A stretch of 6,900 nt of DNA from Trueperaceae bacterium (GTDB lineage: Bacteria; Deinococcota; Deinococci; Deinococcales; Trueperaceae): NCBI GenBank assembly GCA_003567075.1, contig PXAU01000405.1, positions 1 to 6,900 on the forward strand. The letters run 5' to 3'. The notes below the pieces were generated by a model. It searched no databases, was not told the DNA's origin, and worked only from the letters and a program-made list of their open reading frames with translations. The position numbers and the translations under genes are program-made. Position 1 is the first letter of the stretch. Each line of letters opens with the position of its first letter. Positions 1-5,758 of the stretch are shown here, piece by piece.

Positions 1-2276
1 AGGCGGCCTCGGTACAGCGACAGCGCGTCCCAGTGCCGACCCGCACCGACATGCCGCTCGAGCTCGACGAAGTCCGCCCAGAAGGGGACAGCGATCCTGT
101 AGGGCTTGCTCGCGATGGGCACGACGTGCCGCAGCCGCGAAACGATCGCCTTGATGGTGCTCACGTTGGCGGCCTCGCCGTACAGCATCAGGCCGAGCCG
201 TTCTGCGCTGAGGCCGCGCGGGTGGAGCGCCAGCGCGAGCAGCACCTCGCGCTGGCGCAGGCCGAGCCGGAGGACGTTCCCGTCGCTACGGACCTCGCCT
301 TGGCCGAGGAACGCGAACTCGAGGTGATCGGCGCGCGAGACGATCAGACCCCGCAGCGCCTGCACCTCGTCGGAGAAGCCGCCCAGGAGGCGCCAGCCGG
401 TGCCGCCGAGCGCGCGTAGGCCGCCAGCGCCGAGGGCCAGGGCGGCCCGTGCCGCGTCGAGATCGCCCTCCGCGAGGTGCGACCTGGCCAGCATGATCGC
501 CGCTTGGCCGAGACGTGGCGCTTCGCGCACCAGCGCCAGTTCGCGTACGGCGGCCGCGAGGTGGCGCCGGGCCTCGCGCGGGTTCGTCTCGACCAGCGGC
601 AGGGCGTACGCCAGGAGCCCAAGGGCGTGCGCGGGCCCCTCGACGCCGTTCGACACCGAGAGCGCCTGCGCACCGAGCGCGGCGGCCTCGCTGGCCCGAC
701 CGAGGTGGAGCAGGACGTGGACGAGGTCGATGGCGGTGCGGCTGTACTGGCTGATCTGGCTGCGTGCGAGCGCGGTTCGGAAGAGCTGCTCGGCCTGCGC
801 GAGGTCGCCGCTGACGAAGGCGAACTCCGCCGCGGTCGTCAGAACCGCTTCCGACGTGGGGATGCCCGCGGCGTCGCTCGTGAAGGCGGGATCCCACGCG
901 TGTCCGCCTGCCGGTTCGCCCGCCAAGAGTCGCCCGTAGGTGCCGACCGACGTCGCCACCAGCCGTCGGAGCTCGTCGCGGCATCCGCTTCGGCGGTACC
1001 AGTCCACCGCCCAGTCGGCCCAGGCGATGGCATCGTGGTATGCCCCCGAGCGCAGGGCATGGTCGGCGAGGTCGGTGGCCGAGGCGACGACCATCGCGTG
1101 GTCGTCGAGGCGTTCGCTCAGCCGCAGCGCCCTTCGCAGCAGATCGACGGTGTCCGTACCATCGCCGAGCAGGCTCGAGGCGAAGGCCCGGATGCGCAGG
1201 GTCGTCGGCGTCTCCAGCGCCTGGTGGGCGCGGATGGCCTCGCGCTCGAACTCGGGGCCGGGGAACGCGGCGGCGAACAGGGCCCGGAGCTCCGGCGCCT
1301 CGTGCGCCTCGAGGTAGCCGCGCACTTCGTCGCGCAGCTGATGGTGCTGGTTGACGGCCGTTGCGGCGGAGAAGGACCAGCGCATGAGGACGTCGCTCGC
1401 CTGGCGCGCCGGCTGCGGCAGCGCCTCGAAGAGCCTCCACAGGCGATGCTGAAGACCGCTCTCGAGGTAGCTCCTGCAGGCGCTCGCCGCCAGCTCGTCC
1501 GGGATCGCTTCCCGATAGTGCACGAGCAGCTCGAAGGCGTCCCGCGCCCGACCGCGACTGGCGAGGGCGCGCGCGAGGGTGCTCGCGTCCGGCGCCGCGT
1601 GGTCGCTGCCGCGGAGCAGCGCGGCGCCGCCTGGCACGGGCAGCACGATGCGCTCGAGCGCCTCCTCCGGAAGGCGGCGCCGCAGGAGGTCGAGCAGACC
1701 CGCGTCCAGCCGATCGTGCGGCCGCCGCGATCCGGCCGCGTCGGGACCGAGCAGCTCCGCGAGTTCGCCTTGGGAAGGATGGAGGTCGCGCTCTTCGATG
1801 CGCGTGAGGCTGGCTCCCGCTGCAACGTTCGCCCAGTCGCTGCTGCAGAGCCAATGCAGGATGACGGGGCTCCCCAGGTCGCGGAGCCGCTGGAGCTCGG
1901 CGAGGAACGGCGGATGGCTCCGCAGGCCGGAGAAGCAGAACACGAAAGGGCCGAGCAGCGCGTGATCCCGAGCGGTTCGAGCCAGCACCTGCGCGATCGT
2001 CCGGCCGAACTCGAGCGAGGTCGCGCCCATGGCCCGTTCGAGCGCGGCGGTGAGCTTGATGCCCTGGCTCCTGGCGTCGCCATCGTCGAGGTCGTTGAAG
2101 TCCACCCACACCAAGGGCCGTTCGCGGCTGTCCATCTCGCTGATCGCGAACTCGAGGCCGGTCGATGGCGACGCGAGGACGGCGACGATCGTCGTTGGCT
2201 CGAGCAGGATGCGCCGGAGCCGGGCGGCCCAGCGAGAGTCCTGCGGCGCTCGGTCGAGCCGTGGTCGAGTCTTCAT
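1..2276 (-). CDS. Large transcriptional regulator: degenerate STAND/MalT-like module, TPR-like middle, C-terminal winged helix (3' partial)
   Basis: The frame starts at an ATG at 2276 and stays open for 758 codons to the window edge, so the C-terminus is missing. A GGGAG lies 12 nt upstream of the start, and no other in-frame start fits in the 41-bp gap. Residues about 20-178 follow the order of MalT/LAL ATPase modules: a beta strand where the P-loop should be (VAVLASPSTGLEF), then PLVWVDFNDLDDGD, FVFCFSGLRSH at the Walker B place, and RIEERDLHPSQGELAELL. The GxxxxGKT motif and Walker B acids are absent, so ATP binding is unlikely. Residues about 237-640 are Ala/Leu/Arg-rich helical repeats resembling TPRs. 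Residues about 667-735 (RQREVLLALALHPRGLSAERL, then VSTIKAIVSRLRHVV) look like an OmpR-like winged helix, followed by the SLYRG segment often seen after it. It is probably cotranscribed with the upstream LuxR-type gene. The ligand and targets are unknown. The frame is secure; the domain calls are by eye. Confidence 0.82.
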   Translation of the reverse strand, partial: MKTRPRLDRAPQDSRWAARLRRILLEPTTIVAVLASPSTGLEFAISEMDSRERPLVWVDFNDLDDGDARSQGIKLTAALERAMGATSLEFGRTIAQVLARTARDHALLGPFVFCFSGLRSHPPFLAELQRLRDLGSPVILHWLCSSDWANVAAGASLTRIEERDLHPSQGELAELLGPDAAGSRRPHDRLDAGLLDLLRRRLPEEALERIVLPVPGGAALLRGSDHAAPDASTLARALASRGRARDAFELLVHYREAIPDELAASACRSYLESGLQHRLWRLFEALPQPARQASDVLMRWSFSAATAVNQHHQLRDEVRGYLEAHEAPELRALFAAAFPGPEFEREAIRAHQALETPTTLRIRAFASSLLGDGTDTVDLLRRALRLSERLDDHAMVVASATDLADHALRSGAYHDAIAWADWAVDWYRRSGCRDELRRLVATSVGTYGRLLAGEPAGGHAWDPAFTSDAAGIPTSEAVLTTAAEFAFVSGDLAQAEQLFRTALARSQISQYSRTAIDLVHVLLHLGRASEAAALGAQALSVSNGVEGPAHALGLLAYALPLVETNPREARRHLAAAVRELALVREAPRLGQAAIMLARSHLAEGDLDAARAALALGAGGLRALGGTGWRLLGGFSDEVQALRGLIVSRADHLEFAFLGQGEVRSDGNVLRLGLRQREVLLALALHPRGLSAERLGLMLYGEAANVSTIKAIVSRLRHVVPIASKPYRIAVPFWADFVELERHVGAGRHWDALSLYRGR

Positions 2277-2299
2277 GGTGGTCGCGATCTCCCGTCCGT

Positions 2300-2329
2300 G
2301 GGGGGGGTTGGGTGTCGCTAGGTGTCGCT
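2300..2329. repeat. G8 homopolymer and 9-bp tandem repeat in the regulator-regulator gap
   Basis: Positions 2300-2307 are eight consecutive G. Positions 2311-2319 and 2321-2329 are two copies of GGTGTCGCT, one base apart. Read on the minus strand, the upstream copy encodes the last residues of the LuxR-type protein. The stop codon TAG (2320-2318) lies at the start of the second copy, so a small tandem duplication seems to overlap the gene end. The G8 tract is intergenic, so slippage there would change spacing rather than a reading frame. Confidence 0.7.
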
Positions 2330-2878
2330 CCCGACCGATGGTACGCCGTGCGAGCCCAGCAGTGCGGCGATGAGCTGCGCGCGCGTCTCCAACCCGAGCT
2401 TGGTGAGGATGTTGGAGACGTGGGCGTTGACGGTCTTCGCGGCGATCGACAGACGCACGGCCGTCTCGCGCGTCGAGTGCCCCTGGAGGACCAGACGTGC
2501 GACGCGCAGCTCCATGTAGGTCAGCCCGGACTTCCACTGGTACGTCCGCTGCGCGGTCGCAGCGGCGTAGACGCCGCTCAGGATCGCCGGCTGATCGGTG
2601 CTGGTGACGACGGCCGCGACGTGGAAGCTGGCGACGCAATCGTGGTAGGCCGGGTGCGACGACGGGGTCATCACCAGCGTGCGCGCGCGAAGCATGCTGT
2701 CGCACGCCTCCAACCGGCCCAGCGCCCACGTCAGGGGATAGTCAAGGACGATGTGGGCCACGTAGGGTGATGCCTCGCGCGGCCCTGCCAGACCGGCTTC
2801 CTCGAGGATCGGCGTCACGAGCCGCTCGTAGCTCTCGTGGGTCGTTTCGACCTCGACGCCAACACGCTGCAGTTGCAT
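2318..2878 (-). CDS. LuxR/NarL-type DNA-binding regulator with a degenerate receiver-like N-terminus
   Basis: This 186-residue protein has a LuxR/GerE helix-turn-helix at residues about 118-175. Its landmarks are LTYMELRVARLVLQGHSTRE, then the recognition region AAKTVNAHVSNILTKLGL and ETRAQLIAALL. The N-terminal 115 residues have the length and strand/helix rhythm of a response-regulator receiver, but key residues are lost. No acidic pair follows the first strand (RVGVEVETTHESYE). The candidate acceptor region reads HIVLDYP, with Pro at +2 instead of +4. The usual Lys position reads VVTST. Phosphorylation control is therefore doubtful. I chose the ATG at 2878 because AGGAGGT (2890-2884) lies 5 nt upstream. 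An in-frame ATG at 2893 would add five residues (MRRST) but has no such site. The open frame continues to 3307 but overlaps the transporter gene, and that extension is Arg/Pro-rich and non-homologous in look. It is divergent from the ABC importer and 41 bp upstream of the large regulator. Confidence 0.9.
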   Translation of the reverse strand: MQLQRVGVEVETTHESYERLVTPILEEAGLAGPREASPYVAHIVLDYPLTWALGRLEACDSMLRARTLVMTPSSHPAYHDCVASFHVAAVVTSTDQPAILSGVYAAATAQRTYQWKSGLTYMELRVARLVLQGHSTRETAVRLSIAAKTVNAHVSNILTKLGLETRAQLIAALLGSHGVPSVGSDT

Positions 2879-2880
2879 GG

Positions 2881-2917
2881 TCGACCTCCTCATGTCCCGC
2901 GCGGCGGGGGAGGTCGA
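2881..2917 (-). promoter_or_regulatory. Hairpin that would sequester the ribosome binding site of the LuxR-type gene
   Basis: In the minus-strand transcript, TCGACCTCC (2917-2909) is perfectly complementary to GGAGGTCGA (2889-2881). The second arm holds most of the Shine-Dalgarno AGGAGGT (2890-2884). The 19-nt loop folds further: CCCGC (2908-2904) pairs with GCGGG (2900-2896) around a 3-nt loop, leaving ACATGA unpaired before the Shine-Dalgarno arm. If formed, the structure would block initiation at 2878. Complementarity is seen directly; the regulatory role is inferred. GC-rich leaders often contain some self-complementarity, but a 9-bp perfect match aimed at the ribosome binding site is less common. 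Confidence 0.5.
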
Positions 2918-2925
2918 TGGTCCAT
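2890..2925 (-). CDS. Possible 11-residue leader peptide with four consecutive prolines
   Basis: An ATG at 2925 opens an 11-codon frame reading MDHRPPPPRGT, ending in TGA at 2892-2890. Its His-Arg-Pro-Pro codons cover the anti-Shine-Dalgarno arm at 2917-2909. Its TGA overlaps the alternative LuxR-gene start at 2893 (ATGA) and abuts the Shine-Dalgarno sequence. Runs of proline are known to stall ribosomes unless EF-P acts, and a ribosome on the CCN codons would keep the hairpin open. I see no convincing Shine-Dalgarno sequence ahead of this ATG, and Pro codons are common by chance in such GC-rich DNA. It remains a candidate only. Confidence 0.25.
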   Translation of the reverse strand: MDHRPPPPRGT

Positions 2926-2927
2926 CG
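2915..2927. repeat. 13-bp palindrome upstream of the LuxR-type gene
   Basis: CGATGG-T-CCATCG is a perfect palindrome with 6-bp arms around one central base, 37 bp upstream of the chosen LuxR-gene start. As DNA it could be an operator, for example for autoregulation. As RNA it could form a 5-bp stem with a GAC loop that shares bases 2915-2917 with the anti-Shine-Dalgarno arm, so the two structures would compete. No second copy was noticed in the window. Confidence 0.4.
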
Positions 2928-3010
2928 TTGGTGGTTGCGCTGGGGTTGCCGTGGCCGCGCCCCAGGTTGCCGGGAGGGTGGTCGGCACCGGGGGCGCGCG
3001 CCCTCCCCGG

Positions 3011-3039
3011 TTGACGCTCGCGCCTCGTCCTCATAGGCT
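3011..3039 (+). promoter_or_regulatory. Putative sigma-70-type promoter for the ABC importer operon
   Basis: TTGACG (3011-3016) is a 5/6 match to the -35 consensus. It is followed after exactly 17 bp by TAGGCT (3034-3039), which keeps the first T, the A and the last T of the -10 element. Transcription would start near 3046, leaving a leader of about 100 nt before the ATG at 3147. It lies in the only sizeable non-coding gap upstream of the operon. The -10 is weak, consistent with control by an activator, but that is inference. Confidence 0.45.
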
Positions 3040-3042
3040 GTA

Positions 3043-3058
3043 CTCGAGTTGCCTCGAG
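3043..3058. repeat. Paired CTCGAG palindromes at the predicted transcription start
   Basis: Two copies of CTCGAG (3043-3048 and 3053-3058) are 10 bp apart start to start, one helical turn, with TTGC between them. Each is a palindrome, and together they form a 6-bp stem with a 4-nt loop. They fall across the predicted +1 of the importer promoter, where a bound protein would interfere with initiation. CTCGAG is a frequent hexamer in this GC-rich DNA, so chance is possible. Confidence 0.35.
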
Positions 3059-3079
3059 GGTGCGAACACCGGCGCGATC

Positions 3080-3096
3080 GGCGCTCCGGGCGCTCC
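3080..3096 (+). repeat. Direct repeat GGCGCTCC in the importer leader
   Basis: GGCGCTCC occurs at 3080-3087 and 3089-3096, 9 bp apart start to start, inside the predicted untranslated leader of the solute-binding protein gene. It could be a pair of protein half-sites or only local GC-rich redundancy. Nothing else supports a function. Confidence 0.25.
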
Positions 3097-3146
3097 CCGT
3101 ACCGCGGCTCATTAGAGATTGCCAGGTATAGCTGAAAGGAGATCGG

Positions 3147-4670
3147 ATGTTCCACCGTTCCCTCCGGACCGTCGTCGCGCTCGTGCTAGCGCTCGTGTTG
3201 GGGTGGTCGTTCGCGCAGACGCTCGTCATCGCCCAGGGCACCGATGCGGTGTCGCTCGATCCCCACGACGTGACCGACTCGCCCAGCGCCACCGTCACCA
3301 GCCACATCTACGAGACCCTGTTCGAGCTGACGCCCGATGGCGACATCGTCCCCAGCCTGGCCACCGGCGCCGACGTGTCGGACGACGGCCTGACGTGGAC
3401 GATCACGTTGCGTGAAGACGTCGTCTTCCATGACGGGACACCGCTCACGGCCGAGATCGTCAAAGGCAGCATGGATCGCTTCCTCGATCCCGAGAACGCC
3501 TTCGCCTTCGTCTTCCTGCTTGCGCGCGTCGACTCCATCGACGTGGTCGACGACTACACGGTGCAGTTCAACCTCGGCACCACCTTCGCCCCCTTCATGG
3601 CGCACCTGACGCACAGCACCACTGCCATCGTGCTCCCCGCCGCGGTGGAGGAGTTCGGCGAGGACTTCGGCGAGAACCCGGTCGGGACCGGCCCCTTCCA
3701 GTTCGCGTCGTGGGACCGTGGCAGCCGTATCGACTTGGTCCGCTTCGACGACTACTGGGGCGAGCTGCCCGGCATCGAGGGCTTGGCTTTCCTGGCCGTG
3801 CCCGAGGACACCACCCGCATGGCGCTGGTCGAGACCGGCGAGGCCCACGTGGCCGTGCGCGTGCCGCCGGCCGACGTGCCGCGCCTCAACGCTGCCGACG
3901 GCGTGACGGTCGAGAACGTCTCCAGCCTGCGCACCATCTACATCTACTTCAACCACACCATGGAGCCCTTCACCGACCGCACCGTCCGGCAGGCGATCAA
4001 CTACGCGGTCAACAAGGAAGAGATCGCCGAGTTCATCTTCGGCGGCGCCGTGCGCCCGAGCGACGCGGCCATCTCGCCCGGCATCTTCGGCTACACGCCG
4101 GTCGGTAAGTACGAGTTCGATCCCGAGCGCGCCCAGACGCTGCTGGCCGAGGCCGGCTTCCCCGAGGGCTTCGACACCACGCTGTACTGCCCGACGGGCC
4201 GTTATCTGCGCGACATCCAGACCTGCGAGGCCGTCCAGAGCCAGTTGGCCGAGGTCGGCGTGAACGCCGCCATCGAGACGCTCGAGTGGTCGGCGTACCT
4301 CGACTTCACCCGCCGTCCCGCCGAAGAGAACACCGTCCCGATGGCGATGCTCGGCTGGGGCACCGTGACCGGTGACGCCGACTACGGGCTCTTCGCCCTG
4401 TTCCACACCTCCGAGCACGTGCCCGACGGCTCGAACCGTTCCTTCTACAGCAACGCCATCGTCGACGCGCTGCTCGACGAGGCTCGCACCACGCCTGATG
4501 AGTCGCTGCGTCTGCAGCTCTACGAAGACGTCCTCGAGATCCTGCGCGAGGACGCCGCCTGGCTGTTCATGCACAGCGAGACGCAGCTCGTTGCCGTTCG
4601 CGACGGCATCGAGGGTCTGGTCATCCACCCGACCGAGCGCGTCCTCGCCCTCACCACCAGCATGGACTGA
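3147..4670 (+). CDS. Family 5 extracellular solute-binding protein of a peptide/glutathione-type ABC importer
   Basis: This 507-residue protein is full length for the DppA/OppA/GsiB family and captures ligand outside the membrane for the permeases encoded next. The start is fixed by AAAGGAG at 3135-3141, 5 nt upstream. Residues 1-23 form a Sec signal peptide (basic MFHRSLR, then a hydrophobic core) with likely cleavage after SFA. There is no lipobox cysteine, so the protein is probably soluble rather than a lipoprotein. Family landmarks are VSLDPHDVTDS (35-45), YETLFEL, SDDGLTWTITLREDVVFHDGTPL (78-100), PVGTGPFQFASW (178-189), DDYWGELPGIE, VRQAINYAVNKEEI, and GWGTVTGDADYG (403-414). The last lies where related proteins contact the ligand. 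The overall pattern reminds me most of GsiB, the glutathione-binding protein, but the substrate cannot be set from this. Cys348 and Cys360 are the only cysteines and could pair. It heads the operon behind a 268-bp divergent control region. Confidence 0.95.
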   Translation: MFHRSLRTVVALVLALVLGWSFAQTLVIAQGTDAVSLDPHDVTDSPSATVTSHIYETLFELTPDGDIVPSLATGADVSDDGLTWTITLREDVVFHDGTPLTAEIVKGSMDRFLDPENAFAFVFLLARVDSIDVVDDYTVQFNLGTTFAPFMAHLTHSTTAIVLPAAVEEFGEDFGENPVGTGPFQFASWDRGSRIDLVRFDDYWGELPGIEGLAFLAVPEDTTRMALVETGEAHVAVRVPPADVPRLNAADGVTVENVSSLRTIYIYFNHTMEPFTDRTVRQAINYAVNKEEIAEFIFGGAVRPSDAAISPGIFGYTPVGKYEFDPERAQTLLAEAGFPEGFDTTLYCPTGRYLRDIQTCEAVQSQLAEVGVNAAIETLEWSAYLDFTRRPAEENTVPMAMLGWGTVTGDADYGLFALFHTSEHVPDGSNRSFYSNAIVDALLDEARTTPDESLRLQLYEDVLEILREDAAWLFMHSETQLVAVRDGIEGLVIHPTERVLALTTSMD

Positions 4671-4679
4671 CCGCGCTTC

Positions 4680-4713
4680 GCGGGCCCGGCCCTCCGAGCA
4701 GGGCCGGGCCCGC
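4680..4713 (+). terminator. Intercistronic 14-bp GC hairpin after the solute-binding protein gene
   Basis: GCGGGCCCGGCCCT (4680-4693) and AGGGCCGGGCCCGC (4700-4713) are perfect inverted repeats around the loop CCGAGC, beginning 10 bp after the stop codon. No T-run follows, so it is not a standard intrinsic terminator. In importer operons such a structure usually protects the upstream message or lowers read-through, giving more binding protein than permease. That role is inferred from position; the stem is seen directly. Confidence 0.8.
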
Positions 4714-4718
4714 AGCCT

Positions 4719-4742
4719 CGCGCCTGCTGGCGCGTCGTCTTT
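4719..4742 (+). terminator. Second, weaker hairpin with a partial T-rich tail
   Basis: CGCGCC (4719-4724) and GGCGCG (4729-4734) form a 6-bp stem with loop TGCT, followed by TCGTCTTT (4735-4742), which has five T in eight. This is closer to an intrinsic terminator than the stronger stem before it. The tail is interrupted, so partial termination or attenuation is more likely than a full stop. From 4743 to the permease start I see no convincing promoter, so the permeases probably depend on read-through. Confidence 0.45.
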
Positions 4743-4837
4743 GACGCTACGTCGTATCTCGCGCTCGTCTCCGCCCGGTCGATCGCGCCGCGCGCCCCCG
4801 CGTTGCGCTGCACCGGCCCCCGCTGGGAGTCCGCTCC

Positions 4838-5758
4838 GTGTTCCAGTACGCCGTGCGGCGTGTGCTGATCTCGATCCCCTCGATCTTCGGGGTGATCCTC
4901 ATCGTGTTCCTGATGGTGCGCTTGGCGCCGGGCGACCCGGCGCTCCTGCTGGCCGGTGAGTTCGCCACCGAGGCCACCATCGAGCGTATCCGCGAGCGCT
5001 TCGGCCTCGACCGCCCCACCCACGAGCAGTTCGGTATCTTCATCGCCAACCTCGCCCAGGGTGACCTGGGCCGCTCCACCCGCACCAATCGGCTGGTCAC
5101 CGCCGACCTGCGGCAGTTCTTCCCCAACACCATCGAGCTCGCCGCCGCCGCGATCGTCATCGCGTTCTTGGTCGGCATCCCGGCGGGCATCGTGGCGGCC
5201 ATCAAGCAGAACACGTGGGCTGACCTTGTCGTGATGTTCGGGGCGCTCATCGGCGTGTCCATGCCGGTGTTCTGGTTCGGGCTGTTGGCGATCCTCTATT
5301 TCTCCGTACAGCTGGGCTGGTTCCCCGTCGCAGGCAGGGGAACCTGGCAGCATTTGGTGCTGCCGGCTTTCTCGCTCGGCATCGGTTCGATGGCCATCAT
5401 CGCGCGCATGACGCGATCGTCGATGCTCGAGGTGTTGTCGCAGGACTACATCCGCACGGCCCGCGCCAAGGGCGTCATGAGTAACAGCGTGGTGCTGAAG
5501 CACGCCTTCCGCAACGCCATGGTGCCTGTGATCACGGTGGGTGGCTTGCAGTTCGGCACGCTGATGGCCGGCGCGGTCCTCACCGAGTCGGTGTTCACCT
5601 GGCCCGGCATCGGGCGGTTGCTGGTCGACTCGATCCTGGCGCGCGACTACCCTGTCGTGCAAGGTGCGGTGCTGCTCATCGCAACCTCGTTCATCGTCAT
5701 CAACATCTTGGTGGACGCGCTGTACGCGGTCATCGACCCGAGGATCCGCTATGACTGA
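4838..5758 (+). CDS. DppB-type inner-membrane permease of the ABC importer
   Basis: This 306-residue protein starts at GTG 4838, 8 nt after GGGAG (4825-4829). The N-terminus MFQYAVRRVLISIPSIFGV followed by RLAPGDPA is the hallmark start of DppB/OppB/GsiC permeases. Hydrophobic segments lie at about 9-28, 100-121, 131-157, 172-190, 229-250 and 275-297, the six-helix layout of the family. The conserved FGLDRP and GDLGRS segments precede helix 2. The ATPase-coupling EAA loop is at about 196-228 (EVLSQDYIRTARAKG, then LKHAFRNAMVP), and the C-terminus ends in YAVIDPRIRYD. It forms the translocation channel as a heterodimer with the DppC-type protein encoded next. It lies 167 bp after the binding-protein gene, a gap holding two hairpins, and overlaps the next gene by 8 bp, which suggests translational coupling. 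Confidence 0.96.
   Translation: MFQYAVRRVLISIPSIFGVILIVFLMVRLAPGDPALLLAGEFATEATIERIRERFGLDRPTHEQFGIFIANLAQGDLGRSTRTNRLVTADLRQFFPNTIELAAAAIVIAFLVGIPAGIVAAIKQNTWADLVVMFGALIGVSMPVFWFGLLAILYFSVQLGWFPVAGRGTWQHLVLPAFSLGIGSMAIIARMTRSSMLEVLSQDYIRTARAKGVMSNSVVLKHAFRNAMVPVITVGGLQFGTLMAGAVLTESVFTWPGIGRLLVDSILARDYPVVQGAVLLIATSFIVINILVDALYAVIDPRIRYD

Noticed and set aside
286..2109. Long minus-strand reading frames inside the large regulator (607 and 321 codons) in other frames
   Set aside because: They are Arg/Pro/Ser-rich with no domain pattern. The third minus frame from 2276 to the window edge gives coherent domains and ends in a recognisable winged helix.
477..2321. Plus-strand 614-codon frame opposite the regulator
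   Set aside because: It is an antisense shadow of GC-rich coding DNA, with low-complexity translation and no ribosome binding site or family resemblance.
3127..3132. TATAGC as a -10 element close to the binding-protein gene
   Set aside because: Transcription would begin at about 3139, inside the Shine-Dalgarno sequence, leaving no usable ribosome binding site.
3111..3138. Possible minus-strand promoter for the LuxR gene: TCTAAT (3116-3111) with CTTTCA (3138-3133), 16-bp spacer
   Set aside because: The -10 looks good but the -35 matches only three of six bases and overlaps the binding-protein Shine-Dalgarno. It is too weak to annotate without a mapped start.
2879..3307. N-terminal extension of the LuxR-type protein up to 3307
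   Set aside because: It would overlap the divergent binding-protein gene and remove the whole control region. The extension is low-complexity, and a strong Shine-Dalgarno supports the start at 2878.
3186..4628. Minus-strand 480-codon frame opposite the solute-binding protein gene
   Set aside because: It mirrors the codon structure of a clear family 5 binding protein. Its translation is rich in Gly, Val, Asp and His with no recognisable motifs.
4741..4769. TTGACG (4741-4746) as an internal promoter for the permease genes
   Set aside because: No -10-like hexamer lies 16-18 bp downstream; the sequence there is CTCGTC or similar.
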